From: Kalmusia sp. IMI 367209
Taxonomy: Eukaryota; Ascomycota; Dothideomycetes; Pleosporales; Didymosphaeriaceae
Direction: 5' to 3'
Assembly (NCBI GenBank): GCA_027946365.1
Contig: JAPEUQ010000001.1
Location: 2,170,001 to 2,234,000 of the forward strand
DNA length: 64,000 bases
Shown here: positions 45,758 through 56,665 of the stretch, piece after piece
Layout of the letters: each line of letters begins with the position of its first letter
Position numbering within the stretch: position 1 is the first letter of the stretch
Notes under the pieces: generated by a model
What the model was told of the DNA's origin: nothing
Databases searched by the model: none
The model's input: the letters and a program-made list of their open reading frames with translations, nothing else
Translations under genes and position numbers: made by a program

Positions 45758-46450
45758 ATGGTATTACAAAGCCTGACACTTCTTCATAGCCTCTACGGCG
45801 CCGCAATGGCAGTCAAAATCACCTCAAAGACCGGTGAACCCCGAATTTGGAGCATATCCAAAGCGCTTCTTTTCTACTATTCGGGCTACTTCGAGCGTGT
45901 GGGCCGTTTAGATGCCTTCATTGAAGGCCGAACCAACAAGGCGAGCTTTCCGGATTTCGAGCCAGACACCTTCGAGCCGTTCATCGAATTCATATATTAC
46001 GGACGATATAGCTACAAAGATGACCTCATTGGTGCTCTTCGTATCCGTGATAGTGCCAAAGCCTGGGTTTCGGGTGATTACCTGGACGCTGTCGAGTTCA
46101 AGAATTTGGCTATCCGCAATCTATACGATATCTACATGCCATCCGGCGGCGGCCGTCCGAAATCCGGTATTGGCCCCGACATGGTCGACTACTGCTGCTC
46201 TAAAACAGCACCGCGCTCTAGACTCTCTATGTTCGTTCTATCTGTTCTACTTCAGAACTGGCATCACAAAGATATTATCCACTATCAAAAGAAAAACGGA
46301 AAATGGAACGACGTTTGGGAGCAGCATTCTGAGTTCCGGAACGATCTGCTGTATTTCACTAACCAGGATTTAAAGATTAGAGGCGAGTATATGCGCAACC
46401 TGGACTTCTTTCTGGAGCGACTAGCAATCGTCGATGAGACTTGCAGGTGA
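45758..46450 (+). CDS. BTB/POZ domain protein, short form
   Basis: Single exon of 230 residues from ATG 45758; an internal ATG at 45806 (MAVKITSKTG) is an equally good start. The BTB core is visible: ITSKTGEPRIWSISKALLFY then YSGYFERVGRLDAFIEGRTN, then FEPDTFEPFIEFIYYGRYS, followed by AWVSGDYLDAVEFKNLAIRNL. This is the common short fungal BTB type without an added domain. It probably acts as a dimerisation or adaptor module; the partner is unknown. GC content and codon bias are weaker than in neighbouring housekeeping genes. Confidence 0.75.
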   Translation: MVLQSLTLLHSLYGAAMAVKITSKTGEPRIWSISKALLFYYSGYFERVGRLDAFIEGRTNKASFPDFEPDTFEPFIEFIYYGRYSYKDDLIGALRIRDSAKAWVSGDYLDAVEFKNLAIRNLYDIYMPSGGGRPKSGIGPDMVDYCCSKTAPRSRLSMFVLSVLLQNWHHKDIIHYQKKNGKWNDVWEQHSEFRNDLLYFTNQDLKIRGEYMRNLDFFLERLAIVDETCR

Positions 46451-46990
46451 ATGTGACAGATCAAAAAAAGGGAGGTGTACGTAAAGGTTGCTTAGAAAAA
46501 TAGGAAGGCAGGATTAGCCCGTGAAAGTCTCAAACTTGTATCGGCATGCGCGATGCTGCGCTTGGTGTCACTTTCTGAAGGACCTTATTGAGGGATGTAG
46601 CATTGAGTATGTATAAAATCAAGCTCACTGAGAGTATCTCAGGCCATAGAATTTACAACAAATTCAGGCCCCCCTCTTCGACACTGTTGTGAGATTATAT
46701 GTTCAAGGTATGCGTCATTTACTCAGCATTCCTAAATGCGTTAGTTTTCCTCCAAAACTTGCTTAGCCGAGTTCCATTTCAACGTGACACTTCTTGGAAC
46801 CCCTCCACCGCTCTTATTTAAACCCTTACTCTTACCCCACACCACATTTTCCAATCCTCTTCCATCTCCCAATAAGTTCCGACCATTTTGCTACAGCCTT
46901 TACCAACTTTTCACACATTTGCAGGACTACTTGCTCCTTACCCCTTTTCTGCTTACTTCAGCATCTTCCCCTCTCCTTACGGTGTCCAAG
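46451..46990 (+). promoter_or_regulatory. Promoter region of the reductase gene
   Basis: 540 bases. TTATTTAAA near 46813 is TATA-like, followed by a ~150-nt C/T-rich leader (CTTACCCC, CCTCTCCTTAC) that ends in GTCCAAG before the ATG at 46991. Confidence 0.45.
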
Positions 46991-48191
46991 ATGTCGACTG
47001 CTGCTATTCAGCCGGGTGCCACCATCTTCGTCACTGGAGTAAACGGCCTCATCGGAAGTTACACCGTTGACGGTCTGTTGAAAAAAGGCTACAACGTCCG
47101 CGGCGCAGTGCGTGATGTTGAGAAGAGCAAATGGCTTCTTGACTACTTCGACGGGAAATACTCCACGAAGCTAGATCTTGTATCCGTTCCAGATATGACC
47201 GTTGAAGGCTGCTACGATGACGTTGTGAAAGGTACTACCCCTATCTTTCCCTCCCGTTCCTCAAACTTTCCCACCCACCATTGCTACATCATTACTGACT
47301 CTTTGTCCACCTAAGGAACCTCTGGCTTCATCCATATCGCTTCACCCCTCAGCGGCACCGACTCGCATACCACCATCCCCATTGGCATCAAATCTGCGCT
47401 TAATGCTCTGAATGCCGCAGCGAAAAACCCCAGCATCGCCCGCGTGGTATACACCTCGTCCTCCATCGCAGCCACCTTTCCCACCGAAGGCGTCGAAAAA
47501 GTGCTGGACCAGGACACCTTCAACGAAGAAGGTATCAAGAAGGGCTGGAATCATCCTAAAGACGAACCTGAGCATTTGAAAGGCTTATATTTATACGCAG
47601 CTCTGAAGACGGAGTCGGAGAAAGCGTGCTGGAAATGGGTAAGGGAGAACGAACCGGCGTTCGTGTTCAACAGTGTCGTAAGCATACTCTTTGTTCTCTC
47701 TCTTTCGATCTATCTATCGATCATGACACTGACTCACCAACGCTACCACGTAGCTCCCAAACGTGAACTTCAGTCGCGTCCTCGTGCCCGAGAAACAAGG
47801 CGCGCCTTCGACCATCGACTGGGGCAAACACGCCTTTACAGGGGAGAACTTCGAGCAATACGGTAAGATCATCACGCCGCAGTTTTACATATCGACGCCC
47901 GATACCGCCCTCTTGCACGTCGCTGCGCTCCTCCACCCTTCCATCTCCTCTGAGCGCATCTACGGCTTCGCGCAGAAATGGGACTTCAATCAGCTGCTCG
48001 CTATCTACCGCAAGACATATCCAGACCGGAAGTTTCCGGCAGATATTCCGGGACTCAAGGCTGATGGGTCGGTACCTCCGAGTGAGAGGGCGGAGGAGAT
48101 CTTGAAGTGGGCGAAGGGTGGGGAGGGATGGGATAGCTTGGAAAGTAAGGTTGTGGAGATGGCAGAGCAGTTTGCCAGTGGAGCGTTGTGA
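46991..48191 (+). CDS. NAD(P)-dependent extended short-chain reductase (dihydroflavonol-4-reductase / aldehyde reductase type)
   Basis: Three exons, 46991-47231, 47316-47677 and 47754-48191, with introns of 84 and 76 nt; the sum is 347 codons (346 aa). The Rossmann motif GVNGLIGSYTVDGL appears after IFVT (TGxxGxxG-like), followed by GYNVRGAVRD with the Arg typical of NADPH/NADH-binding DFR-type enzymes. Active-site region: VVYTSSSIAATFP with the catalytic Ser/Thr, and Y-A-A-L-K (YxxxK). The C-terminal half has FPADIPGLKADGSVPP, common in fungal NAD-dependent epimerase/dehydratase proteins. It likely reduces an aldehyde or ketone in the cytosol, either in detoxification or in secondary metabolism. 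No neighbouring biosynthetic genes are seen, so a stand-alone role is inferred. Confidence 0.87.
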
Positions 48192-48539
48192 GGGGAGAAC
48201 AGACTATGAATTAGTAAGTTGGCTGGATGGCTGGATGGCTGGTTTAGGACCTTGGATAGCACAATTACCGGGACTGGGGATAAAGGATCGAATGAACTCG
48301 TTCACTGGTACTCAATTCTATACCTATTTAAATGGAGTACGAAGCAGAAACAAAGTAAGGCTAACTCCATTTTGTATGCCGGGGTATATGATCCTCCCCC
48401 AAACGCCAACAGATACCTTTCACGCAAAGTAAACAAACGCCAGTGAATGCCAAAAACAAAATGTTCTACACATGCGCCGTCGAAATGAGTTGATCCAAGA
48501 CGCCCTCCTAAGACCAAACAAAATCAAGGACCAAGTTCC
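48192..48539. other. Convergent 3' intergenic region with a GGCTGGAT tandem
   Basis: 348 bases. About three copies of GGCTGGAT at roughly 48220-48242. It holds both 3' UTRs. Nothing else seen. Confidence 0.6.
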
Positions 48540-50741
48540 CTAGAAATCGTAATTCTCGTTCTCGTCAAAGCCCTGATCTTCATCACTCATATACTGGTGC
48601 TCGAGATCCTCGTCCTCCTCTGCGTATTGCTCCTCATACCCGTCCTCCTCCGGCTCTTCATCGTCCTCACCAACCGGTACAGGTTTATACGTTGTGTCAT
48701 CCGGGGGCGGCGGCTGCTGCTCAGGCTCTGGGGTTGCAGCTTGTTCGGCTGGCGTTGCACCGCCTGACGAAGGGGTATTTCCACCAGGTATAATCTCCTT
48801 GAAGACATCGTAATTGATATGGCTACTAAAATGTTTAGCGCGCTTCTTGATCATCTTCTTTGCAGCCTCGGCGGCGCTAGCAGCAGGTTGACCTTCGAGA
48901 ACGCTTCCATCGCCCATTTGCAAGCGTCGTCGTTTCTGTTTTGGCTTTTTCGGTTTGCCTTGCGCCTCCTCGAGGGCTTTGGCCAACAACTTCTTCTGCT
49001 GCTCTCGGAGCCAGTCTTCGTTGTCCAAGATCCAGATTCGCTCCCTGGACAGGACCTCTTCCTCTGAACATAGCACATTGCGTATGTCAGGGTCATCCTC
49101 AAACTCATCCTCACCGATCTCTTCTTCGCTGTTGACATTGCGATCGGGCTTGTGTAATTCGACGAGTCTGCGCGCTCGTTCAAAGGTATCGACAAAGGTG
49201 GGGTGATTCTCGTTTTCTTTGAATTCCTTGAACGTAGACTCCCAGTCGCCAATTGCTTCTATCATCTCATTCTCGAGATCTCCCTCCAGTTCAAGATCTT
49301 CAGGAGGGATGACTATGGGCTCGCGCTTCTTGCGGGGTCGGCCACGACGTTTAGGAACGCTGATGGCTTCCTCGTCTACTTCCGCAGCGTTTTCCGCGTT
49401 CGCTAGGGCATCCAGACCTGCGTCGTTGTCTCCTGCCAGAGCATCGACATCCACAACCATGTCTTCTGCTACTTCACCATTGGCGAGACTTGATGGCTCG
49501 ACTTCCACGGGAGTTGTTACCGTCTCGCTGCTGTCCTCCTTCTTTTTCTTTCTCATACTCGCCTGCCGTTTCGTTGGTTTGCTAGGCTTGGGTTGCGAGG
49601 AGCCTGGTCTTGAGTCGTCAACATCTCCTGAATCTTCTGACTCTCCGTTCTCGAGCGCCTCCGCTTTTCGCTTTCGCCCTGCAGCCCTCTCTTCTCTTTC
49701 GTGTCGCTTATAGACAGCAGGAGGGGCAATCTTGGTCTTCAGCTGTAGGCCAACCTCTCGGAATTGCTTTACTGTCAGAGCCGCACTTTGCGTGCGCCTG
49801 TACTCGTAGAGACGTTGGTTGATGGTCGTGTCAGCAACTTTGACGACGTAGACAACCTCTCGAACGGTCCGTCGAAAATTGTTCATTCGCGCAGCGAGTA
49901 TGATGCAGGCACCGCATAGGCCTGCAGGGTTGCGGCCTTGTACCATCCAGTCTCTGGACATACGCTTCAGTATCAGGCAGGCATCGCTCGCTACTCTAAA
50001 CGAATCTTGGTCGAACTCGAGCTTTTGGCAGAACTTCAGCATGAGCGGTTCGATCTGCAGCAGACTAGTGCTCCCATCGATCTCCTCGGGATCGTTTTCC
50101 ATGATAGTCTGGCAAAACTTCCTGTACGTGTTGCCGAGATCCCATACGTTGATCCTCAGCCTTTCTGCCAAATCCATAAGCATCAACGTATTTCCAGGTT
50201 GTTTCCGAGCGGCAAGGTAGATGGAAACAGCGGCGACTTTCATCACACCACGGCCCTGCACGAAGCTGTGGTTTAGTGCAAGTTGGTACCATCGTCTGGC
50301 ACTTGTCAGGACAATATCTGGCACGCCGAGATGAGCACAGAGGCCAGCGATGGCGGACTGTCCCTTCTTCATAGTATTCTGTCTGCTGTCTACGCCACCC
50401 ATTCCCGACACGGCCCCTCCCATGGTGTTCGCATAACGCTGGTCGTTTGCGACCAGACCGCCCTGCACCATAGCAGCACCGGTAGACGTCTCTCCGAATG
50501 TAACCTCGGCAACGATTTGACTGTCGTCGAAAACGGTAGCGCAGCTGAAGCAGACAGTTCTGCCATCATCGTCCTCGCCAATTTCGGGGTTGTCGCAACA
50601 TGTTGCTGCGCGACGCTGCACGGGCGGCGGCGGGGGAGGCGGCGAGCTCGGTTTCGATTGTAGATTCGGCACGGCGCTCGGGTTATTGATGGTTGCAAGG
50701 CGCTGCCGAGGGCGCCTGCCTGGGTTTACGGGGCCCGCCAT
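48540..50741 (-). CDS. BRF1: TFIIIB subunit Brf1 (RNA polymerase III initiation factor)
   Basis: Single exon on the minus strand, ATG 50741 to stop 48540, 733 residues. Order: Pro-rich N terminus; zinc-ribbon-like segment with C48, C49 and C64/C67 (VCFSC), then IVAEVTFGETSTGAAMVQG; two TFIIB-type cyclin folds (SARRWYQLALNHSFVQGRG ... LAARKQPGNTLMLMDLAE; MSRDWMVQGRNPAGLCGACI ... REVVYVVKVADTTINQRL); linker with AT-hook-like KRRGRPRKK; then the Brf1 homology II region (KKMIKKRAKHFSSHINYDVF) that binds TBP; and an acidic tail. Brf1 recruits Pol III to tRNA and 5S genes. The first zinc knuckle is not a normal CxxC. A long single-exon gene with no frame problem. Confidence 0.94.
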   Translation of the reverse strand: MAGPVNPGRRPRQRLATINNPSAVPNLQSKPSSPPPPPPPVQRRAATCCDNPEIGEDDDGRTVCFSCATVFDDSQIVAEVTFGETSTGAAMVQGGLVANDQRYANTMGGAVSGMGGVDSRQNTMKKGQSAIAGLCAHLGVPDIVLTSARRWYQLALNHSFVQGRGVMKVAAVSIYLAARKQPGNTLMLMDLAERLRINVWDLGNTYRKFCQTIMENDPEEIDGSTSLLQIEPLMLKFCQKLEFDQDSFRVASDACLILKRMSRDWMVQGRNPAGLCGACIILAARMNNFRRTVREVVYVVKVADTTINQRLYEYRRTQSAALTVKQFREVGLQLKTKIAPPAVYKRHEREERAAGRKRKAEALENGESEDSGDVDDSRPGSSQPKPSKPTKRQASMRKKKKEDSSETVTTPVEVEPSSLANGEVAEDMVVDVDALAGDNDAGLDALANAENAAEVDEEAISVPKRRGRPRKKREPIVIPPEDLELEGDLENEMIEAIGDWESTFKEFKENENHPTFVDTFERARRLVELHKPDRNVNSEEEIGEDEFEDDPDIRNVLCSEEEVLSRERIWILDNEDWLREQQKKLLAKALEEAQGKPKKPKQKRRRLQMGDGSVLEGQPAASAAEAAKKMIKKRAKHFSSHINYDVFKEIIPGGNTPSSGGATPAEQAATPEPEQQPPPPDDTTYKPVPVGEDDEEPEEDGYEEQYAEEDEDLEHQYMSDEDQGFDENENYDF

Positions 50742-51374
50742 GGGCAAGATAGTCGCATGTGCGGGCTTGTGTGTGTGCGTGTGCGAGAGGGAAAAGCAAG
50801 CTGCTGTTCGGGATCAAGGTTTTGTTCGCTAGTTGGCGGCGACGCGGGCAGGTTAGAAAGTTGGGGTACCAGCGGGGGCTCAAGCCAAGGGTAGCGATGC
50901 GCGCTAGCAGCTGTGAGAGAGATGCGGCCCTCTTCCAACTCGCCCCAGCTCGACGCCGGCTTTTTGCGCACTGTGCTTGGGGCGCGATGCCGGGTGCAGG
51001 TCCTGGAGACATGAAGACGGAGCCGAGACGCAACACTCCTTTGTGTCCGTCTACCTGGTGCACCACCCGCGAAGCTTCCGTAGCGAAGCGTCGAGCATGC
51101 GCATCGAGTACCAATGTCGCAATCCGCATTCCGTCTGTTCCTGCAGCTTGCAGGTAATGGCAGCGGTCACGTCCCCGCGGCGCCCATTGGCTGGCTCGAT
51201 GAACTGAATTTAGCTTGCGGACGTCCCCTTGCTCGGGCCTGAAAGGTGGCTGGCACGGCTGGGTCCCAGAGGTCCTTCAACCGGTCCCCACCTCCTCCCG
51301 GAGCTCACCTTCCAGCCCAACCTCACTCCATCATCTTCTCCTTACCCATCAAACCACCCATCAAACCCAACACA
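50742..51374. promoter_or_regulatory. Divergent promoter region, BRF1 / acidic nuclear protein
   Basis: 633 bases between two start codons. The half next to BRF1 contains a GTGTGTGCGTGTGCG patch near 50765. The half next to the acidic protein ends in a C/A-rich leader (CCACCCATCAAACCC). No supported gene. Confidence 0.5.
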
Positions 51375-52161
51375 ATGTCCACTCGCAAGAGAAAGCAAGA
51401 GGCCGAGGAGGAGGAAGAGCTCCAGGCTCTGCCCAGTGATGAGAGTGACGAGGAAGAGGAGTAAGTGACCGACTTCTTGACGTCATCCCATTGCACCACA
51501 ATGTCGCAGACGCTTGAAGAAACATCCATTCCAGTCGCCTTCTGTCGTGCTTTCGCATTGATGCTTTCGTTTTTTCCAATCGAGCTTTGTTGTTGCGGCG
51601 CATCTGTCTTCGCACAGCTGTCAGCCTAGCTGATAAGAACAACGTTCGAATCATCTGTGCCTTCTCTGGTTGTGGTCGTGGTCGTGGTCGTGTCTGATAT
51701 GTTTTTGCAATGCTGGAATCCGTTTTGTTTTGTTACATTTGCTTAGTCCTCCTCTTGCGCCGATTGATATGCACCTACCCAAGGCAAGGCCAGGCTGACT
51801 CCCGTGCCGTGTAGATATGAGGAATCCGAGGGTTCTGATTTCGATGATGAGGACGCGTCTGACGAAGAGGCACCCCGTGAGTGAGATGCTTGGGTTGATT
51901 GTAGTCTACTAATACGGTATCATAGCCCCAAAGAAGAAGACGCGCGTCACCCGGAAGAAGGATGACGATGAAGAGGGAGAGGAAGAGGACGAGCCCGAGC
52001 CGGAAGACGATGAGGAGCCTGAACCTGAGGAGGAGGATGACGGCGACGAGGACGCCGATACAAAGAAGGCTCCTGGCGCCGAGAAGGACCGGAAAGTGAA
52101 GCCTACGAATGATGATGAGGCTGCCCCGGTCGTCGCTGACGACGATGACGAGGAGGAGTAG
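51375..52161 (+). CDS. Small highly acidic nuclear-type protein
   Basis: Three exons, 51375-51460, 51815-51876 and 51926-52161, with introns of 354 and 49 nt; the sum is 128 codons (127 aa). The N terminus MSTRKRKQEAEEEEE has a basic patch followed by Glu; the middle has ALPSDESDEEEE; and the C terminus is Asp/Glu-rich with a short basic patch PPKKKTRVTRKK that could serve as a nuclear localisation signal. No folded domain is apparent. The composition resembles acidic histone-chaperone or rRNA-processing accessory proteins, but no specific family motif (for example the CHZ motif) is present, so no function is assigned. The first intron is unusually long for this window. A long antisense frame here is a mirror of the acidic codons. 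Confidence 0.75.
51668..51692. repeat. (GTGGTC)n hexamer repeat inside the long first intron
   Basis: About four copies of GTGGTC/GTCGTG in tandem within the 354-nt intron of the acidic protein gene. Confidence 0.75.
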
Positions 52162-53761
52162 TCTTCAGCTACTCTCGCGGTGTTTGGACACTGTAGCCCG
52201 GCTGCTGTAGCCGTAGAGGGTATACTTGTCTTGCCAAAAGTCACGTAGACAACATGGAATACAACCGCACGTTATTCAGTATGGTCTAGATCGGGCAAAT
52301 CCTGTTGGACTGCATGCATTTTAGAGAACTTCTCGATCAGCCTGACACAGCAGAGAAAGAGTGACCTCAAGCGCTTTCCGTATCTTTAGTGGCCACACGG
52401 GCAGTATGGCAGTCACGATATGACATCTGATATATGCAACTCCCAGATATTTGAGAATATCTTACACGACAACTAACGTGGATGGTATCGCTCGCGTAAC
52501 CAAGACCAAAGAGTTTAACGCCTGAACCTTGCAAAGAACACGAAGACGAGTACCTGGTTCAACCTCGACACCTCAGATTGAACGAGCGCGGAGGTTTCTC
52601 GGATCAATTCTCTGTAGCATCAACGCCAACGTTCACATCGCTTCGCATCGAAATCCTGAAACACGAACCGTTCCCCGAAGCCGATCCCACCAAAAATCTC
52701 AAACACCCCTCGTGCAACCAAGCACAATCTTCCAAGCCTCACCAAGCCCTGTATTCAATCTGACAGATGCTTCGCTCGCCCTGCCCCGCCCTGCCCCAAT
52801 CACAATCCTTTCGCATTCAGTCTGATCTCATTGCTTGCACGTCTCTCCATCTTGAAACCCATGACCGCATCCATACGTAATTACGCTCTCTCCCCTTCAA
52901 ATCCTTCCCGGTTTCTCCATCACTAGGGAAGACCAATGCATGCAGTTTCGATGTGCCGCCGGCTCCTCACCCGTGCCGTGCCTGCGTCTAAACCGCAGCA
53001 ACAGCGTTTGAGCAGCGCATTCATCCACCGAAACAAAGTGGTCTGATACTCGCGTGTCTGGCTTTTTGACATGCAGCTGCAAGCGTTAAATGCAGGGAGT
53101 TGTCCATTCTTGAAACGGTTAGAAGGTAATGTGCCAGATGCGACGAGGACCGCCTATCAGTGTACGGCATGGAACTTGTTTGCCAAGTGAACTTGTGCTG
53201 GGCGCGGTACGCATTGCCTTCGTGGGAGAGGAACATGTGCTTGAACTGCTGGGTGCAGGTGACGTATGGGCCAAGATATTGGCGCTGGTGAGGCTACTGA
53301 TGTGCGACGAAGACATGATCAACACGACAGTGTGGGTACTTGGAAATCTCTCAAGAATAATTCATTCCCACGTTATTACGTCTTCTCGAATTCTCGTAAA
53401 ATGACACCGCTCAATATATGCGATTCAAACCGCCAGTCTAATGCGGACACTCAACAGTCCGGCTGTGAAAGTAAAATAAAGGAAAGTGCGACGTTGGCCA
53501 TTCGGTGCTTAAGAAAGCCATGTATGTGACAAAAACAGATGCTCGCTGATGAACAATATATCGACATTACATCAAAGGGGGCGTGTAAGGGTAGATAGGT
53601 GAGCAGCCAAAATATTGCGGGATGTGCTTCGTAGTCGGTGATAAACGGGGAAAGAAAAACGGTGCGGCCCTCGTGGGAGTTGCGGGTATCTCAGATCTAT
53701 ACTTCTCTAATCCAAACCTAAACAGACATAGGTTAGTTCCCACTCAATTATGATTAGATTG
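52162..53761. other. Convergent intergenic region
   Basis: 1.6 kb between the acidic protein and the NoxR 3' end. Open frames at 52529-52825 and 53129-53404 lack domains or splice partners and overlap comparable frames on the other strand. No supported gene. Confidence 0.5.
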
Positions 53762-55608
53762 CTAGTATTGGGAGACCGAGATGGTAGGAGTGAGAGGAGG
53801 AGCTAGGGCTGTGCTTTGGGAGGGGACAAAGGTGAGCCATACCTCCATCTTTGGTGTATCAGAGCCCTCTTTGCGGGCCATACTCTTCGCGTTCTGGATA
53901 GCCATGTCCAGATCGTCTTCGTCTGCCATGGTGATCATGTCGCCGTCGTCCTTGATCTCGACCTTGAAGTTCTGGCGAATGCCGAACTTCTCGCGGATAG
54001 ACTGCACGAAGTCACGCATAGACGTGTTTGGCGTGATGAACACGTAGCGTGTATCGCCAGCATGAACCTTAACCCTGATTTTGCCGCCAGTGCCACCGCG
54101 CCCGGAAGATGTTGTTGAGCGAGCGGGCGATCGTCTCCTAGTCTTCGACCGAGAAACCATCTCAAAGTCGGCATCGTCAAGATCACTTCCATCGTAATCA
54201 TCCTCATCTTCCTCATCGATGTAAGCAGGGCGGGACTTCTGTCCTCGGGATCCCCGGCCGTAACCTGCTCGGCTTCCGCGCGATTGGTACATGTCATAAA
54301 CATCATCGGCATAGTCGTCAACATCGTCATCTGATCCACGGCGACGAGGCGCCTCTCGCGAACGACGACCACCCATGTCACGATCGCGGTCGCGTCGGTC
54401 CATGTCCCGGTTTCGCATTGACTCTTGCCGACTTGGTGCTGGACGCTCAGAAGCAGATCGTTGAGTGCCTCTACGCTGCGGTGGATCATCTCTACGATCA
54501 TCCCTACGGTCAAAGGCAGCACGGCCGAGATTAAGAGGTTGCGGCTTTGGGCCACCGCCACGAACAGACTGCGCACGAGACATTGGGGCATCTGATTTCT
54601 TCTCGCCACCAGATCTTCGGTTGTCGGACTCAGGAGGCGGGGTGGGAGGGAACATGTTGCGGTTCATGGGTGGCTCGGACTGCTGCCGCGCCCTGCTCTG
54701 AAGCTCGGGCTTGACTAGATTCGTTGCAGCGAACGAGAGCTTCTCTTCAGGCCGGTCGTCCTTGGCTGAGTTGGCCATCTTCTTGATCTCGGAGCCAGCA
54801 AAGCCGGTGAAGGCATTCTGCCTGTCTGAAGCGGCAACGAGACGAGCCTTCCCAAGATAGTCCTTCGTCTTCAAGTTCTTGACCTTTGCTTCATTAGGGC
54901 GGTAGACAATACCGACTGGGATTGAAAAGACAGTGTAACCCTGGAAAGTCAGTACGGGTCAGGTGCTCAGAACAAGCGGACGTACCTCAGCTTCCTCTCG
55001 GATTGCCTCGTCAATCACGTCGTGGTCGGGAACCACCTTCTCCTTCGCTGCGAACGACAAGTCCTGCATGCCGGCATCCTTCTGCTGAAGATAGATGTAG
55101 CAAAGACCGCGATTGAAGAGGACTTCGCAAGAATACAGCTTGAATTTCAAGCCCAACTGCTCGTAGTCGATGTTGTTGTTACCGCGGAGATACAAAAGGG
55201 TGTCGTTGAAATTGGCAAGCGCCTCCTCGAAGTCGCCCATGAGAAAATTAGAGACACCCTGCTGGAAGTAGGCGACGGCAAGATACTGGTCCAGCCGCAC
55301 AGCGCGCTGGTAGCAGTCGACCTGCGCAGACATCAGCACGTGCCACTTGGGCGAGCGTATCCTCTACTTACCGCCTTCTCATGCTCGCCGAGTGTCGCAT
55401 GGATAACACCACAATTAAACAGAATCTTGGACGTATCCGAGATCTGGTCGAACGTCTTCAGGGCCTCGTCGAACTCGTTGTTGTCGTAGGCGCCCAGGGC
55501 TGCCACCCAAGTCTCGATTTCCTGCCCCGCAGTCAGTGGTGACATTCCGAAGGATCAAATACTGCTGCGTGGCGGCAGAAGCTGATTGCATACCTGCTTT
55601 AGAGACAT
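53762..55608 (-). CDS. noxR: NADPH oxidase regulator NoxR (p67phox-like)
   Basis: Minus strand, four exons: 55608-55594 (15 nt, MSLKQ), 55521-55372, 55321-54986 and 54940-53762, with introns of 72, 50 and 45 nt; the sum is 560 codons (559 aa). The N-terminal half is a TPR array: EIETWVAALGAYDNNEFDEA, ILFNCGVIHATLGEHEKAVD, RAVRLDQYLAVAYFQQGVSN and VLFNRGLCYIYLQQKDAG. It is followed by the activation-type segment GYTVFSIPVGIVYRPNEAKV. A long Arg/Asp/Ser-rich region comes next, then a C-terminal PB1 domain (KIRVKVHAGDTRYVFITP ... VEIKDDGDMITMADEDDLDMA). NoxR binds Rac through the TPRs and activates NoxA/NoxB to make superoxide for hyphal morphogenesis, fruiting or host infection (family knowledge). 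All exon phases close exactly. Confidence 0.94.
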
Positions 55609-56665
55609 GACGAATGTTGTCTAGTAGTTACCCGGCAGTATGGTGTCGTCAAGCCTCGTTCTCGCTCTTGCTACCGCTCCACGGCTGGTAGAGAGCTCTT
55701 TCACTTTCCGTCCGATGTGCAACCAGCCACAATCCTCCTCTCGCTTCTGATCAGATCGCAACGCAGCCGCCTGGGCTTTCGGATGTGCGCGGTACGAGGT
55801 GCTGGGTGCTGAGTGCTGAGTGCTGAGTGCTGTGTATAATTATGCGGTCGTCGCCTCGGTTATTAGTTGCGTGGTGTTCGTTGGGTTGTTGCGCGGAGGG
55901 CGGGCCAAAAGAGTGACTACGGTATGCGGCTCTCGAGGCAAGACTGCAGAGTTTGAGCGGGAAGAGGAGGCTTTGAGGAATGCACGGCAAGGGGACAGGG
56001 CACAGGGAGGATTTGGCGGGCGGCTGGAGACTGGCGCAAGTGGGGAGACCAAATCTGAGTCCCAGCGCGTCTGAGGTCTGGCTTAGCCTCGACACGCATT
56101 GGCCGTGATGATTGGCTCTAGAAGCCGTGACCCATGCATCCACAGCGCTTCGACGCTCGTCGCGACACTTCGTCCCAACCCATTCGAGCATGACACCACC
56201 GCCATGCAATTCTTCAGCACTATCGACGCCCAGCCGCTATCGAAAGGCCATTAAGGCCTCCTTCTCCAGCGTCGAAATCGGAGCGCAGTTGAGCTGCCCG
56301 TCGGACACTGCTCGCACTCTCTAGGTGGACAACCGACGGCGTTTGAGGTCTGTTACATGACCATCTGGCTTTGAGACAGCCACGTGACAGCTCATCTACT
56401 GCCTCCGGATCGCTTTCAGGCATGAACGCATAATGCTGAGGCTTCGAAGAAGCCACTGCCATCTGTTCTGTATCACGCATGCCGCGTTTCGGCCTTGAAA
56501 TCAAGGTGCAAGCCTTGCTCCACGGACACCAGATACGGCAGTGAAACGAATATTCGTCCTCTCTATAAGCCCAGTAGACACGGTCCACGTAACGATCTAT
56601 TCGATGTGTAATCCAAAGAGAGCCGCCGACGTAGAGGCCGTGCAACTCTCCGCTATTCAACCACC
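55609..56665. other. Intergenic region upstream of noxR
   Basis: 1.06 kb. A short tandem of GTGCTGA-type units (GTGCTGGGTGCTGAGTGCT) lies near 55800-55830. The right part is the 3' flank of CCS1. No supported gene. Confidence 0.5.

Noticed and set aside
50742..50747. Non-ATG (TTG) extension of Brf1
   Set aside because: ATG at 50741 gives a natural start MAGPVNPG; no need for a non-ATG start.
51909..52244. Ser-rich antisense frame opposite the acidic protein
   Set aside because: It is the mirror of Asp/Glu codons (GAC/GAG read as GTC/CTC and TCx), a known artefact opposite acidic coding regions.
53129..53404. 91-codon frame between the acidic protein and noxR
   Set aside because: No domain, no splice partners, and a comparable frame on the other strand.
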